From NCBI RefSeq assembly GCF_019991125.1, contig NZ_JAGENB010000005.1, positions 248,001 through 312,000 on the forward strand: a stretch of 64,000 bases of DNA, in the 5' to 3' direction. The notes beneath the pieces were generated by a model. The model searched no databases. It was given only the letters and a program-made list of their open reading frames with translations, and was not told the origin of the DNA. Below, in pieces: positions 9,094 through 18,100 of the stretch. This DNA is from Phyllobacterium calauticae (lineage in GTDB: Bacteria; Pseudomonadota; Alphaproteobacteria; Rhizobiales; Rhizobiaceae). Made by a program: the position numbers and the translations under genes. Each line of letters begins with the position of its first letter. Position 1 is the first letter of the stretch.

Positions 9094-10272
9094 TCAAGAC
9101 GCTTTTGCTTCACTCGTGGTGTAGCCAAGAGCGGTTTCACGTTCGGCGATCAATGCGCGGGCTTGATCAACGGCAGGGCCCCAGTAAGCAAGAGGGAAGC
9201 TGGATTTTACTTCCTTGGCCTTTATCGACGTGAATTGCAGGATGCCTGGTTCGAGAAATGCTTTTCTGTTTCCAAGATCCAAATATGTCTCCGCTTGAGC
9301 ACCTTCAGCCCAAATGACATCGTGTTCTTCAAGTTCGATATGGAAGTATTCAATTGGATCAAGAGCAATTTCCTGGGTAATCGTCGTTCCGTTTATCAAC
9401 AGCTTTGCAGGAATGAGCGAGCCGTTGATGAACATGCAATGATCTGGTGAAACGAAGAGGTCTCGATGCGGAACGTTGTCAGCGATGGCGCCAGCGTGGA
9501 TATGCACCGGGAGTTCATCGCGTGGCTTATCCATCAGTTTCGGATCGACTATCCGCTTTCCTATCCATTTTACTTCTGTAGCACCATTGTTGAAGCTGAG
9601 GATCATATCGCCAACGCTCAAATACTCGACGGGAATTTCCCCCTCAGGAGTAGCCACACGCGTGCCTCGCACGAAGCAAGGGAGTGTAAAGGTCAGCGTA
9701 TCTGAGGTATCGCTGTACGTGTACTGCGCTCCAGCAGGAATAGTGTATTGGGCAAGCGTAATTAAGCCACCCAGTCCACCATGGAAAGTGATTACATTGC
9801 CGCTTTGCGTAACGCTGGATGAGCCCGTTACAGTTACCTGATCTCCAGCATTGGCATTGATGATGTTCGGCGCGGCGCTGAGGGAAAGTCCGAGTGTCGG
9901 TGGTGTGAAAACGAAGTGCCCTGTCCCGCCCGAGCCGAGAAAGTCAACGGTCGTATTCTGAATAAGATCTACGCTGATGAGGCCGGATTGCAATGTGAGC
10001 GTGGTTCCGGCGCCAATCAAATAATGAAATGTAGACCCCGCGGATACGCCAGCAAGGGCCGGGTTTACGGTGACGTTTGCGCCATTCTCCAACTGAATTG
10101 TCGTGTTGGTAACAACACCGCCGCCAACAAGGCTTGTAAGATTTACCGTTGCGCCATTAACGATCAGCGTTCCGCTCGATACAAGTCCAAGTTCAAGAGT
10201 ATTGCTGGAATTCCAGCTACTATCGATAGTTGTTGTGGAATTGTTTATGAGATCAAGATGTATGAGAGCCAT
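9094..10272 (-). CDS. Hint-domain (Hedgehog/intein type) protein
   Basis: 392 residues. The first ~190 residues are Thr/Ser/Gly/Val-rich and repetitive, like an adhesin or secreted beta-solenoid, with no classical signal peptide. At Cys199 a Hint_2 domain starts (PCFVRGTRVATPEGEIPVEYL, then VGDMILSFNNGATEVKWIGKR, VSPDHCMFINGSLIPAKLLING, IEYFHIELEEHDVIWAEGAQAETYL). The block A Cys, the block B-like SPDH motif and the later histidines are all present, so self-cleavage or thioester chemistry at Cys199 is possible. No C-terminal splice junction with a second extein is seen. It lies alone between the glycosyltransferase and an outer-membrane protein gene. Substrate or partner is unknown. Confidence 0.85.
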   Translation of the reverse strand: MALIHLDLINNSTTTIDSSWNSSNTLELGLVSSGTLIVNGATVNLTSLVGGGVVTNTTIQLENGANVTVNPALAGVSAGSTFHYLIGAGTTLTLQSGLISVDLIQNTTVDFLGSGGTGHFVFTPPTLGLSLSAAPNIINANAGDQVTVTGSSSVTQSGNVITFHGGLGGLITLAQYTIPAGAQYTYSDTSDTLTFTLPCFVRGTRVATPEGEIPVEYLSVGDMILSFNNGATEVKWIGKRIVDPKLMDKPRDELPVHIHAGAIADNVPHRDLFVSPDHCMFINGSLIPAKLLINGTTITQEIALDPIEYFHIELEEHDVIWAEGAQAETYLDLGNRKAFLEPGILQFTSIKAKEVKSSFPLAYWGPAVDQARALIAERETALGYTTSEAKAS

Positions 10273-10326
10273 AGGACAAACACCTTCTGTTGAAAGTCAA
10301 TTTATTGTGCTCAGCTGCTTTTCTGA

Positions 10327-11031
10327 TCAGAACTTGTAGTTCAGGCCGACGCGCACGCTGTGGAAATCAGACGTTGCGTCTGTCGAAATAAAGTCATTCC
10401 CGACCGTGTGCGTGCCGAAATTGATGTACTGGTATTCGAGTTTGGCTGTCAGGTGGTCTGTGAAGGCATGTTCGATACCGGCGCCTGCGACCCAGCCGGC
10501 CCGGGTCTTGCTCTCGCTGGCGGCGTTGCCGATGCTGTCGGAAATCGAGTATTTGACATTGCCGTAAGCCAAGCCGCCCGTTCCGTAAATCATCGTGCGG
10601 TCAAATGCATAGCCAAGACGCGGACGAACGGTACCGAACCAGTCGATCTTTGAGTGGGCATCGAAGTTCAGGCGGCCAAGCGGACCGGAAATGCTGTCGC
10701 TGATGTCGCCGCCCTGGAAATCCACTTCCAGGCCGAGAACGAAATTGTTGATCTGATAGTTGTAGCCGACCTGCGCGCCGCCGAGAAAGCCGTTATCTTC
10801 CAAGGTGCCGATGCTGCCGAGGAAGTTTCCGCCTTCGCGAAATCCAACGCGGTCATTTCCAGAAAATGCATAGCCGGCGTTCACACCGGCATAAAAACCC
10901 GTCCAGGTAAAAGCCGGTGCCGTGAACACTGCTTCCGGGGGAGCGGTATCAGTGACGGCATCGGCGGCATAAGCATTGCCCGATAAAACTGCGGCTGCAA
11001 AGAATAGACCGATAGCACCAAGTTTCTGCAT
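10327..11031 (-). CDS. Omp25/Omp31-type outer-membrane beta-barrel protein
   Basis: 234 residues with a cleavable signal peptide (MQKLGAIGLFFAAAVLSGNAYA) followed by the family hallmarks: FTWTGFYAGVNAGYAF near the N-terminus, GGAQVGYNYQINNFVLGLEVDF, VRPRLGYAF, GTGGLAYG, GWVAGAGIEHAFTDHLTAKLEYQY and a C-terminal VRVGLNYKF ending in phenylalanine. The ATG at 11031 was chosen over a TTG five codons upstream because it has an AAGGTG ribosome-binding site at good distance and directly begins the signal peptide. These proteins are abundant small barrels of Brucella, Bartonella and rhizobia. Nothing ties it functionally to the capsule except position. Confidence 0.9.
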   Translation of the reverse strand: MQKLGAIGLFFAAAVLSGNAYAADAVTDTAPPEAVFTAPAFTWTGFYAGVNAGYAFSGNDRVGFREGGNFLGSIGTLEDNGFLGGAQVGYNYQINNFVLGLEVDFQGGDISDSISGPLGRLNFDAHSKIDWFGTVRPRLGYAFDRTMIYGTGGLAYGNVKYSISDSIGNAASESKTRAGWVAGAGIEHAFTDHLTAKLEYQYINFGTHTVGNDFISTDATSDFHSVRVGLNYKF

Positions 11032-11178
11032 AACTTTCACCTTCAAAAGACCAACTTCGAGGTGAAGATTGCCATAGATTATAATTACGATATATACTTT
11101 AATTACATTGATTTATCTAAATATAGTCGCCAGATGTCTGTGTTTGTCGCGTTTTGTATTGCAGTGGGAAATATCGCA

Positions 11179-12321
11179 TCAGTCCTGATGGTTAACGGAT
11201 TCCAGTTTCATTGCGACCGTATCTTGTTCGGGCTCCGGATCCGAACCAGCCTGGTAATCTTCGGGAGTGCCAATCTCGCTATGGACCGGACTTAATTCGA
11301 CGTGCCAGTGCGCGATTGCGCCCTCGATGGAGCCTGTTTCTGTAAAGAGGCGAATTTCAATCGGTATTTTAGGCCCTTCAACCCGGAAGGTCGTTTCCGC
11401 TGCGAACGACCCTGTTCCGGACGGGCGAACGCGGATTTTACCCAGTATATCCTCGCTGTAGATTTCGATCGTAAAGATCTGTCCGTAGATATTCTGATCA
11501 ATATCTAGGAAAAACCGGACGTTCCATTCGCCGGCCGGAAGATGGAAGTAGGGACCATAGACGAGGCAGCGGGCCTGTCCGACGAGGTCGATTTCACCTG
11601 TCGCGGGCTCGCCTCCCTTGTCGGCAAGCAGGAAGCTTTCCTGTGGCCAGGTGAGAGAAGCGACCTGTCCCTTAAGTATTTTACCATCAAACGGTTCAAT
11701 CGCGTACTGCACAATCTTCAACAGCCCTTCCACCTTTTCCGGCTGATACACATCGTGCGGGCTGATCCTGGCGGCGGACTCCTCAAGGGTCGGAATGTGC
11801 CCGGTTTCTGTGGTTGAACCGGTGCTGTCCATGCCCAATTGTTCCAGGCACCGGATCATGCCGGCGGGTGTCAGCGAGACACCGAGCTGCCGGCACATTT
11901 GAGCGATGATGCGGTGGATGCGCACATTGCCGATTTTTGAACGGTCCAGATGGACGAGAAAGGGGTGTGGGCGCATTTGCGAAACGCAGGCAATGCTGGC
12001 TGACAGAGAGCGAACCAGCGCTATATCCTGCTTCGCGAACTGATGGATGAGATGTGCAATGGAATCCAGGGCGCTCTCGCTGAAGATGATGTAAGGTGTC
12101 TTTGAGCGGCGTAGAAATGCGCACAATGCCGCATCGGGGTAGAGCGAAGACAGGATGACATTCTGGCTGCTCCGGCTTGTCCAGGCATTGCGCATGTCGT
12201 CCAACGTTTCCACGGACGCGTAATTGTAATCGTCGAATGCTTCGTCCGCTATGACTTTCAGGGCATGGATTCCCCAGGTCGACATCAGACCCGGTATCCC
12301 CAAAGCAATCTGAAGGGTCAT
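11179..12321 (-). CDS. Unknown protein with C-terminal beta-sandwich domain
   Basis: 380 residues; I do not recognise the family. The N-terminal ~190 residues look alpha/beta without a recognisable active site (opening MTLQIALGIPGLMSTWGIHA). From about residue 225 the sequence becomes beta-rich with LVYGPYFHLPAGEWNVRFFLD and IPIEIRLFTETGSIEG, similar in pattern to the end of the DUF4214 protein at 5658-6638. It starts 9 bases after the stop of the GT4 gene upstream, so it is the last gene of a FkbM-GT4-unknown operon. The C-terminus is acidic and probably disordered. A carbohydrate-related role is inferred from the shared domain and the neighbours. Confidence 0.7.
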   Translation of the reverse strand: MTLQIALGIPGLMSTWGIHALKVIADEAFDDYNYASVETLDDMRNAWTSRSSQNVILSSLYPDAALCAFLRRSKTPYIIFSESALDSIAHLIHQFAKQDIALVRSLSASIACVSQMRPHPFLVHLDRSKIGNVRIHRIIAQMCRQLGVSLTPAGMIRCLEQLGMDSTGSTTETGHIPTLEESAARISPHDVYQPEKVEGLLKIVQYAIEPFDGKILKGQVASLTWPQESFLLADKGGEPATGEIDLVGQARCLVYGPYFHLPAGEWNVRFFLDIDQNIYGQIFTIEIYSEDILGKIRVRPSGTGSFAAETTFRVEGPKIPIEIRLFTETGSIEGAIAHWHVELSPVHSEIGTPEDYQAGSDPEPEQDTVAMKLESVNHQD

Positions 12322-12330
12322 CTGGCCTGT

Positions 12331-13662
12331 CTACCTCCCGCCGTTGAAGAGGTTGTCGTACAGTGAACTGACAGCCTGATGATATCGCGCAGGCGAGAAA
12401 AGTTCAGCCTGTTTGGGTCCGAGATTGGCAAGATGGCTGCAGAGGTCGTCATCGCGGGCAAGCGCCTTGACCGCATTGCGCAGGGAATCCGTATCGTAAG
12501 GATCGATCAACAGGGCAGCGTCACCGGCAATCTCTGGAACGGACCCCTCCGTTGATGTCAGGACCGGTGTGCCAAGCTGCATGGATTCGAGGACCGGGAG
12601 ACCAAAGCCCTCATAAAGGGATGGGAAGAGCACGGCGCGGGCACCGCGGACAAGACTGATGAGAAGAGAATAGGAAACGAAGTCGAAACGATGGATACGG
12701 CGGCCAGGAACAACCCGGTTTTCGACGTGTGTGTAGAAGCGAAACCGCTCGTCGTCGATGAGGAGCTGTGTCTGGTCGCCTTTCCAACCCGGCGCGCCGA
12801 CGATGATCAGGGGGAAATCCACCTTGGCCGAGAGATAGGCTTCAACCAGCCTGGACAGGTTTTTCTTCGGCTCAAAGGCGCCAAAGAACAGAAAGTATTT
12901 CTTCCAGTCGAGATTGAAGATGCCGGCAATTTCATCGGCCGCCACGCCCTCCGGTTTTTCGCGTAAATCCAGAGGGACGTGGACGGCCTGATAGGTATTG
13001 GTGATGCGTTTCTCGTCTACCCCGAGGATGCGAATAATGTCCTGCTTGGAGGTTTCGGAGACCGTGACAATGTGATCGGCCGTTTTGGTCAGATGGCGCA
13101 GCAGCTTGTAGTGGTATCGCTTGTTGTCCTCGGTCAGATAAGGCAGACGCAATGGAACCAGATCATGAATGGTGCAGATGTTCAGGCCTTTGCGCGCCCT
13201 GAGCGGCAGCGGATATGTGCAGTGAAGAAGATCAGGAGCCTTGTCGAATGACAGTGGCAGGCTTTTCCCGAAAGTCTTGAAGTGCTGACGGGCTATCGCA
13301 AAGATATCATTGTGCGCATAGAGAAACTCTGAATCCATCAGGTTTCCCTGCAGCGATTTGACGATGACGGTGCCGGTCAGCGGAATGGGGGTAGGGGTCG
13401 CCCCCAACGGGGCGCCAATCTGCCGACGCAGCCAGCGTTTCGCCTGGGCAACCGGAGCCAGTTTTCTGTTTGAATTATCGTCGAAAAGGATGACTTCCCG
13501 CAGGGCCGGATCTTTGGGGAGCTTGCCGCGAACCGAATGCACAATGCCCGTCTGGTAGTCGAGCTGGCGCGCGGTTTGGATCAGACCGCGTGTATAGGTG
13601 GCCACGCCTGTGCCCTTTTGCATGGATAGATTGAGACCATCATACAGTATGGTTCTTGCCAA
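12331..13662 (-). CDS. GT4-family glycosyltransferase
   Basis: 443 residues, retaining GT-B enzyme. N-terminal domain opens with TILYDGLNLSMQKGTGVATYTRGL, a typical acceptor-side glycine loop; the C-terminal domain has FGAFEPKKNLSRLVEAY and the donor-binding motif FPSLYEGFGLPVLESMQLGTPV with the E-x7-E pair. The start is a TTG at 13662: it gives the expected N-terminus and is preceded by an AAAGGAAG ribosome-binding site, so the unusual codon is credible. Next gene starts 9 bases downstream; the FkbM methyltransferase is 54 bases upstream. It probably builds the surface polysaccharide; donor and linkage are not predictable. Confidence 0.9.
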   Translation of the reverse strand: MARTILYDGLNLSMQKGTGVATYTRGLIQTARQLDYQTGIVHSVRGKLPKDPALREVILFDDNSNRKLAPVAQAKRWLRRQIGAPLGATPTPIPLTGTVIVKSLQGNLMDSEFLYAHNDIFAIARQHFKTFGKSLPLSFDKAPDLLHCTYPLPLRARKGLNICTIHDLVPLRLPYLTEDNKRYHYKLLRHLTKTADHIVTVSETSKQDIIRILGVDEKRITNTYQAVHVPLDLREKPEGVAADEIAGIFNLDWKKYFLFFGAFEPKKNLSRLVEAYLSAKVDFPLIIVGAPGWKGDQTQLLIDDERFRFYTHVENRVVPGRRIHRFDFVSYSLLISLVRGARAVLFPSLYEGFGLPVLESMQLGTPVLTSTEGSVPEIAGDAALLIDPYDTDSLRNAVKALARDDDLCSHLANLGPKQAELFSPARYHQAVSSLYDNLFNGGR

Positions 13663-13716
13663 GTCGGCTTCCTTTCAGGGCAGCGCAGAAATGCAAATCA
13701 GCCCAAAATCGTACAA

Positions 13717-14580
13717 TCATGCGGGTTCATGAGCCGACAAGACAAGCAGCCAGTCATCGCCAGTGTCATTTGCGGAGAGCTGTTCGGGCGTCACAACATG
13801 TGTCTGCCCCTTGAAATCGAGGTGCCGCAACGTGCCGTAGACCGCCGTCAACCGGCGAATGAATTCAACGCTGTTTGCATACCGGAGCGCATTAAACTCC
13901 ATGACAATCATGGGCTTATGGCGTTCGATGGTTTCTTGCATCGCATTAAAAATATGTTCCTCGGCACCTTCCGCATCGATTTTTATGAAGTCCACCCGCT
14001 CGTAGGACTGACACAGCTGATCGAGCGTCGCCGTGCGAACATTGACGAGGGACCCCGAGACAGCGTCCGCGACGAAGCCGGGCTCCACCACTGCCGCGTT
14101 TTTGGGCTCATTGTGAGGGATGTAGAGGGAGACAAGCTTGTCGTTCGTATCGTTGAGTGCGATTTGTGCGAGGCGGGTACGACGCAGAAAACCGTTGAGA
14201 TCGATGCTGCGCCTGAGAAAATCCATGGCATGGGGGTTGGGTTCGATCGCAAGCAACTGCCCCGACGCACCGACAAGCTCCGCCAGCAGGACCGAATAGT
14301 AACCGAAATTTGCCCCCACATCGACGGCGACCATGCCATCGCGCACGTTCCGGGCACAAAACTGAGTCAGCCAGATTTCCCAGTACCCGTCCAGGAGAAG
14401 GTGTGATCCAAAACCGCGGTCCCGGGTGTCGATATAGAATTTGTAGCGGCCCAGAATGCGCGCAACCGCTGTATAGTCGCCGAGATAGGCGCTGCGTGCG
14501 AGATTTTGAACGGCCAACTCCAGATCCGGGCGCTTGAAGCTTGCAATCTCATGGAGGTGAAGCAGCGATTGGGGTGGCAT
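13717..14580 (-). CDS. FkbM-family methyltransferase
   Basis: 287 residues. The SAM-binding core is plain (VAVDVGANFGYYSVLLAELVG, about residues 87-107, then LAIEPNPHAMDFLRRSI), and the FkbM-typical FIKIDAEGAEEHIF motif follows near residue 197. FkbM enzymes O-methylate small molecules and sugars and are frequent in polysaccharide gene clusters. It is followed 54 bases later by the TTG-started GT4 gene and is 108 bases downstream of the export lipoprotein gene, all on the minus strand. The acceptor is probably a glycan sugar hydroxyl (inference). Confidence 0.87.
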   Translation of the reverse strand: MPPQSLLHLHEIASFKRPDLELAVQNLARSAYLGDYTAVARILGRYKFYIDTRDRGFGSHLLLDGYWEIWLTQFCARNVRDGMVAVDVGANFGYYSVLLAELVGASGQLLAIEPNPHAMDFLRRSIDLNGFLRRTRLAQIALNDTNDKLVSLYIPHNEPKNAAVVEPGFVADAVSGSLVNVRTATLDQLCQSYERVDFIKIDAEGAEEHIFNAMQETIERHKPMIVMEFNALRYANSVEFIRRLTAVYGTLRHLDFKGQTHVVTPEQLSANDTGDDWLLVLSAHEPA

Positions 14581-14688
14581 TGTTTACTCTCACGGCAGCT
14601 GCTCCCAGGGGAAGCATAGGACGGTAATGGTCTCGTTGTTCAAGTCCCCGCATATCGGCGGATCAGACGTTACTCTCTCTTGCCAGTT

Positions 14689-15951
14689 TCACTTCGTTGC
14701 TGCCGCAGCGCTTATGCCGATCGAGGTGGCGGACAGGGCAGGGGATGCGACACCCTGGAAGATTGCCATGACCTTCTGCCATTCGGCCCCGGATGCATTG
14801 GCAATGTAAATGACGTCGCGCGGCTGCATTTCGAATCTTTGCATTGCCAGCATCGTGCTCGTGTTCTTCATGTTGAAGCGGTACACCACGGGGATATATT
14901 CGCCGGAGTTGACAAGCGGGTTGCCGGCGGGAAGGAAGCGTCTGGCAACGGAGGCGAGTTCGTAGCGCAGGACGAAGACGCCATTGGCATCAGCGCGGTT
15001 GTCGTTCAGGCCTGCCGCCTTGGCCAGTGCGTCGGCCATGGAAATCCGGGATGCTTCAAACGGAATTTCGGCATTGCGTCCAGCCGCACCCAACACAAGA
15101 ATGGTGCGCGGTTCGCGCACGACGGTGATGAGATCACCGGATTTCAGGCGTATGTTTTCCGCCGGATTTTCGATAAGCACATCGAACGGAATACGGGCAG
15201 TCACGCCATTGCGCGTCAACCGGATGATGCTTTCGCTGGCTGCTGCCCGGATACCGCCCGCTGAAGCGATGGCATCCAGTATGCGTTCGCCAGCACCCGA
15301 AAGGGAAATCCGCGCGCCGGAGGCAACCTCACCGGTGACGGTGACGGAATTGGCTGTGCTGCGCTGAATGGTGACAAGCGCCTGGGGCTGGACGGCCTTG
15401 CCGTCAAGGGCCGCTGCGATCTGGCGCTCCACTTCGGAGGGAGTCCGCCCGGCAACGGCAATGCGTCCGGCATAGGGCACGGCAATCGTGCGATCGCCCG
15501 AAACGGTTTGCGGCGGAATGACCGTCGATCCGCCGGAGGATTGTTGAAAGCCTGCTGCGGTGATGTTGCTGCCGAACAGGCTGCCGGGAGGCGCTTCCCA
15601 CAGGTTGACGCCAACCACATCGCCGACTGCAATGCGCAGGTCGCTCGTGCGCGGCCCGGCGCCAAAGCGATTGACGAGGCTTTCGCGCGGCCGCGTTGCC
15701 GCATAGGAAAGCACGGCGTCGTTCACATCGACCATGGCGTAGTTGGTGCGCGTTTCCGTTTTCCGCTGCTCGACGATCTGCGCGGTTGAAGGACCCGAAC
15801 CGGGAAGTGCGCAGCCGGAGAGGGCAATTGCAGACATCATGGTGAGAACCAGTCCCGCCGATGCGGATCGTCTCGGCTCCAAATACCGATGAAAGGGATA
15901 GAGTGGCATCACGATGCTTGGCAGTGAAGGTCCAGCTTGCCTTTTCAGCAT
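14689..15951 (-). CDS. Polysaccharide export outer-membrane lipoprotein (KpsD/Wza/CtrA type)
   Basis: 420 residues. A long N-terminus ends in a hydrophobic segment and lipobox (MMSAIALSGC), so it is a lipoprotein. It then carries the Poly_export domain (about 95-200: DLRIAVGDVVGVNLWEAPPG, IAVPYAGRIAVAGRTPSEVERQI) and SLBB-type repeats (SVTGEVASGARISLSGAGERILDAIASAGGI; ILVLGAAGRNAEIPFEASRISMADALAKAAG). Such proteins form the octameric outer-membrane channel that works with KpsE. The first ATG lies three bases after the stop of the AraC gene, suggesting coupling; an ATG at 15909 giving a shorter leader is an alternative. This supplies the outer-membrane part missing next to kpsE/T/M. Confidence 0.88.
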   Translation of the reverse strand: MLKRQAGPSLPSIVMPLYPFHRYLEPRRSASAGLVLTMMSAIALSGCALPGSGPSTAQIVEQRKTETRTNYAMVDVNDAVLSYAATRPRESLVNRFGAGPRTSDLRIAVGDVVGVNLWEAPPGSLFGSNITAAGFQQSSGGSTVIPPQTVSGDRTIAVPYAGRIAVAGRTPSEVERQIAAALDGKAVQPQALVTIQRSTANSVTVTGEVASGARISLSGAGERILDAIASAGGIRAAASESIIRLTRNGVTARIPFDVLIENPAENIRLKSGDLITVVREPRTILVLGAAGRNAEIPFEASRISMADALAKAAGLNDNRADANGVFVLRYELASVARRFLPAGNPLVNSGEYIPVVYRFNMKNTSTMLAMQRFEMQPRDVIYIANASGAEWQKVMAIFQGVASPALSATSIGISAAAATK

Positions 15952-15954
15952 GTC

Positions 15955-16947
15955 TTACGTGCTCTTTTCGTGAAATCGCATCATTGCCGACGGGCTCATT
16001 CCATAGGCATTCCGATACAGGGACGAGAACCGTCCCGGATTTGAAAACTGCAGGTGCATGGCCAGGTCGGTGACATTGCGCGCACTGCCGCTGACGATAG
16101 CATCATGCGCCGCCGACAATCGGTACGCGCACAGGATGTGCATGGGGCTGGTATCGCGATATTCCTTGAACATACGCTGCAGTGCGCGGGAACTGCAGCC
16201 TGCTGCCGCCGCAATTTCATCGAGCGTGATCGAATTGTGAATGTTCTCACGCATGAATGCTTCGGCGCTCTGCAGATAGCGCGGTGAAATTCTCCGGGAG
16301 GACTGGCTGCTCAGGGCGCTGACGTTGTCAGGCCTGGTCATGAACAGCTTGGCGAGCAGCAATCGTTCATACACGCCCGCCAGGACATCGCGGCCTGAAC
16401 CCGCGGCCGCCGCTATATCCTCGCTCACGTAGCAAAGCGTCTGGTACAGCGCGGAAGCACTGCCAGTGCGGAAATCATGCAGGGGCGAGAATGCGAGCTC
16501 CTGAAAGTACGGGCGCCGCATCAGGCGTTCGAAGTGTTCACGCAATGTCGGTACCGGAACAAGATAACTCACCCAGGAACTGGCCGGATAAAGTTTCGCC
16601 TTGACCCCCGGGCGGTCGAACACGCCGGTGGCGGTTCCCGCCGGAATATTCTGTATCTTGCGGTTCTTGGTATCGATGAGATCAACCGCGCCTTTGAGCA
16701 TGAATACAAAGCTTAACGTTGCACCAATACCATTGGATGCAACTTCCAATCGGCCGCTTGTTTCACCATAAACGATGGATGTCTGATGTAATGGACACAC
16801 CTGGCGTTTGAAGCCATAACGTCCCTGTTCATCAGGGAAGCCCGACCAGCGCCAATTGCCGTCCATCTTTTCAACGTTGCTGGATATGTCTCCGCTTGAG
16901 CTCGAAAGAGATCTGTATTCAGAACGTTCCATCGGATTCTTATACAT
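15955..16947 (-). CDS. AraC-family transcriptional regulator
   Basis: 330 residues. The C-terminal third is a standard AraC double helix-turn-helix: ITLDEIAAAAGCSSRALQRMFKEY and VTDLAMHLQFSNPGRFSSLYRNAYGMSP. The N-terminal ~200 residues match the AraC-binding-like fold used for ligand or dimer contacts (GTATGVFDRPGVKAKLYPASSWV). It heads the minus-strand run leading into the export lipoprotein gene, so it may autoregulate and control the polysaccharide genes. A 6-base inverted repeat (AACTTC-N7-GAAGTT) at 16981-16999, just upstream of its start, could be an operator but is short. Confidence 0.88.
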   Translation of the reverse strand: MYKNPMERSEYRSLSSSSGDISSNVEKMDGNWRWSGFPDEQGRYGFKRQVCPLHQTSIVYGETSGRLEVASNGIGATLSFVFMLKGAVDLIDTKNRKIQNIPAGTATGVFDRPGVKAKLYPASSWVSYLVPVPTLREHFERLMRRPYFQELAFSPLHDFRTGSASALYQTLCYVSEDIAAAAGSGRDVLAGVYERLLLAKLFMTRPDNVSALSSQSSRRISPRYLQSAEAFMRENIHNSITLDEIAAAAGCSSRALQRMFKEYRDTSPMHILCAYRLSAAHDAIVSGSARNVTDLAMHLQFSNPGRFSSLYRNAYGMSPSAMMRFHEKST

Positions 16948-17437
16948 TCACTCCCCCCAAAAAACCCAAATACCTCAAGCAACTTCTACAACGGAAGTTC
17001 AAGATCAACTTTAGACGTTCAAGGAAATTCAGACTACGAGAAGTTTTACAGAAATAGCAACTAAAGAAATTGTCATCACAAGTTTTTCACTTATTTTGAT
17101 TAATTCAAAATTTAAATACAAGTTTACATATCCCGTACAATACAAAACAATTGTTCAATTCGTGAGATTTTTGAACACTTTTTTCAATATATATATTGAT
17201 ATGAGAGGAAATAAATTGACGTTTATTATATATGTTTGTCGTGATGTGTATAATTTACACGCGTGATGCCAAATCGCGCACGTCGGGGATGGACGGCGCC
17301 TTGTATGGATGAAATGTCGCGGCGAACCAACCCGGGAGATCGCACCTGCTATCCCCCGAAGGCATTTACACGACAAAATTATGGATGTCCTTGACGGGGC
17401 AGAGGTGCCTCGCGGTACCGATTCTACCGGAAATACG
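16948..17437. other. 490-base AT-rich gap without a convincing gene
   Basis: The region upstream of the AraC gene is much richer in A and T than its surroundings, especially 17000-17270, with runs such as TTGATTAATTC and ATATATATTGATATG. The base composition differs from the coding DNA and could reflect a promoter and regulatory region or a remnant of acquired DNA. Open frames here are short and lack ribosome-binding sites. It contains the short dyad at 16981-16999. No structured RNA or mobile-element end is recognised. Confidence 0.5.
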
Positions 17438-17710
17438 CTATATTTTACCGTTCGGATTGAGGGGCGATGCATCCACGGCCGCCTGAATCGTTCTTGACGT
17501 GACGGATGGGCGCGCTCGGTTGGCGGCATCGATCATTTCGTTGGTTGGATCACGCAAGACATTATACACGATCGGAATGGCCGCCTTGGCATATTCCCGG
17601 TATGTCTGACGGACAAAATCCGGAATGCTGTCCCAGCTGTGGCTTCCAGTATATTTCTGGGCGTGGATAGCCTTTGCCATGGATTCGATCAGCTTTTCGT
17701 GTGCATTCAT
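17438..17710 (-). CDS. Small conserved-type protein of unknown function
   Basis: 90 residues starting MNAHEKLIESMAKAIHAQKY, with an upstream GAGAAG ribosome-binding site; a longer frame to 17746 begins at a non-ATG codon. The pattern MAKAIH-x(n)-WDSIPDFVRQTYREYAKAAIPIV resembles short proteins found in rhizobial genomes and phages that combine an 'aaRAL' helix with a 'W-x-x-x-P-x-x-R-x-x-Y-R-x-x-A-x-A-A-I' helix. Function is unknown. It is isolated in an AT-rich interval between the capsule and siderophore loci, so it may be a remnant of earlier insertion, but no integrase or repeat supports this. Confidence 0.6.
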   Translation of the reverse strand: MNAHEKLIESMAKAIHAQKYTGSHSWDSIPDFVRQTYREYAKAAIPIVYNVLRDPTNEMIDAANRARPSVTSRTIQAAVDASPLNPNGKI

Positions 17711-17998
17711 ATATTTCTTCTCACTTCTTTGATAACTCCAAGGCAAAAAGAACGATAAGTATGTAATTTACTTGTACATATGAAGAGAGAGAATTCCGGT
17801 ATCTGAGTAAACATCGGAAATTAACTGGGTTGCTGCAAGGGGTTTTCCATAATTGTTCCAGGGGAAATGGAATATATGGTTAGCGCAGCTTTCTTGCAGG
17901 CTGAGAGCCTATGGTCCTGCACCAGTTTGGCGATGATGAATTCAAGCACCTGGCGCTGCGTCGCAACGGTCCTTCCAGCGCCAGCGGATAATAAATAT
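17711..17998. other. Intergenic region, no gene seen
   Basis: About 290 bases between the small minus-strand gene and the iron-regulated esterase operon. It should hold the promoter of the small gene. A weak stem (TGCAGG near 17894 pairing with CCTGCA near 17915) is visible but is not followed by a T run. Nothing else is recognised. Confidence 0.4.
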
Positions 17999-18013
17999 TG
18001 ACCATTATAGTCA
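17999..18013 (+). promoter_or_regulatory. Probable IRO box (RirA site) of the esterase-PPTase operon
   Basis: TGA-N9-TCA in an AT-rich stretch, about 88 bases before the esterase ATG. Only the core is symmetric, but the right half TAGTCATGTTT (18008-18018) is identical over 11 bases to the right half of the IRO box at 29293-29315 before the siderophore receptor, which makes a chance match less likely. RirA is the main iron-responsive repressor of rhizobia and binds such IRO motifs. Confidence 0.55.
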
Positions 18014-18100
18014 TGTTTAATAACAGGGTAGCCGGATTTGCACTATGCAAGCTGCTCCGATGGCGGAAGGGTTCTCCTTCCCTTCACAAGATACGGACCA

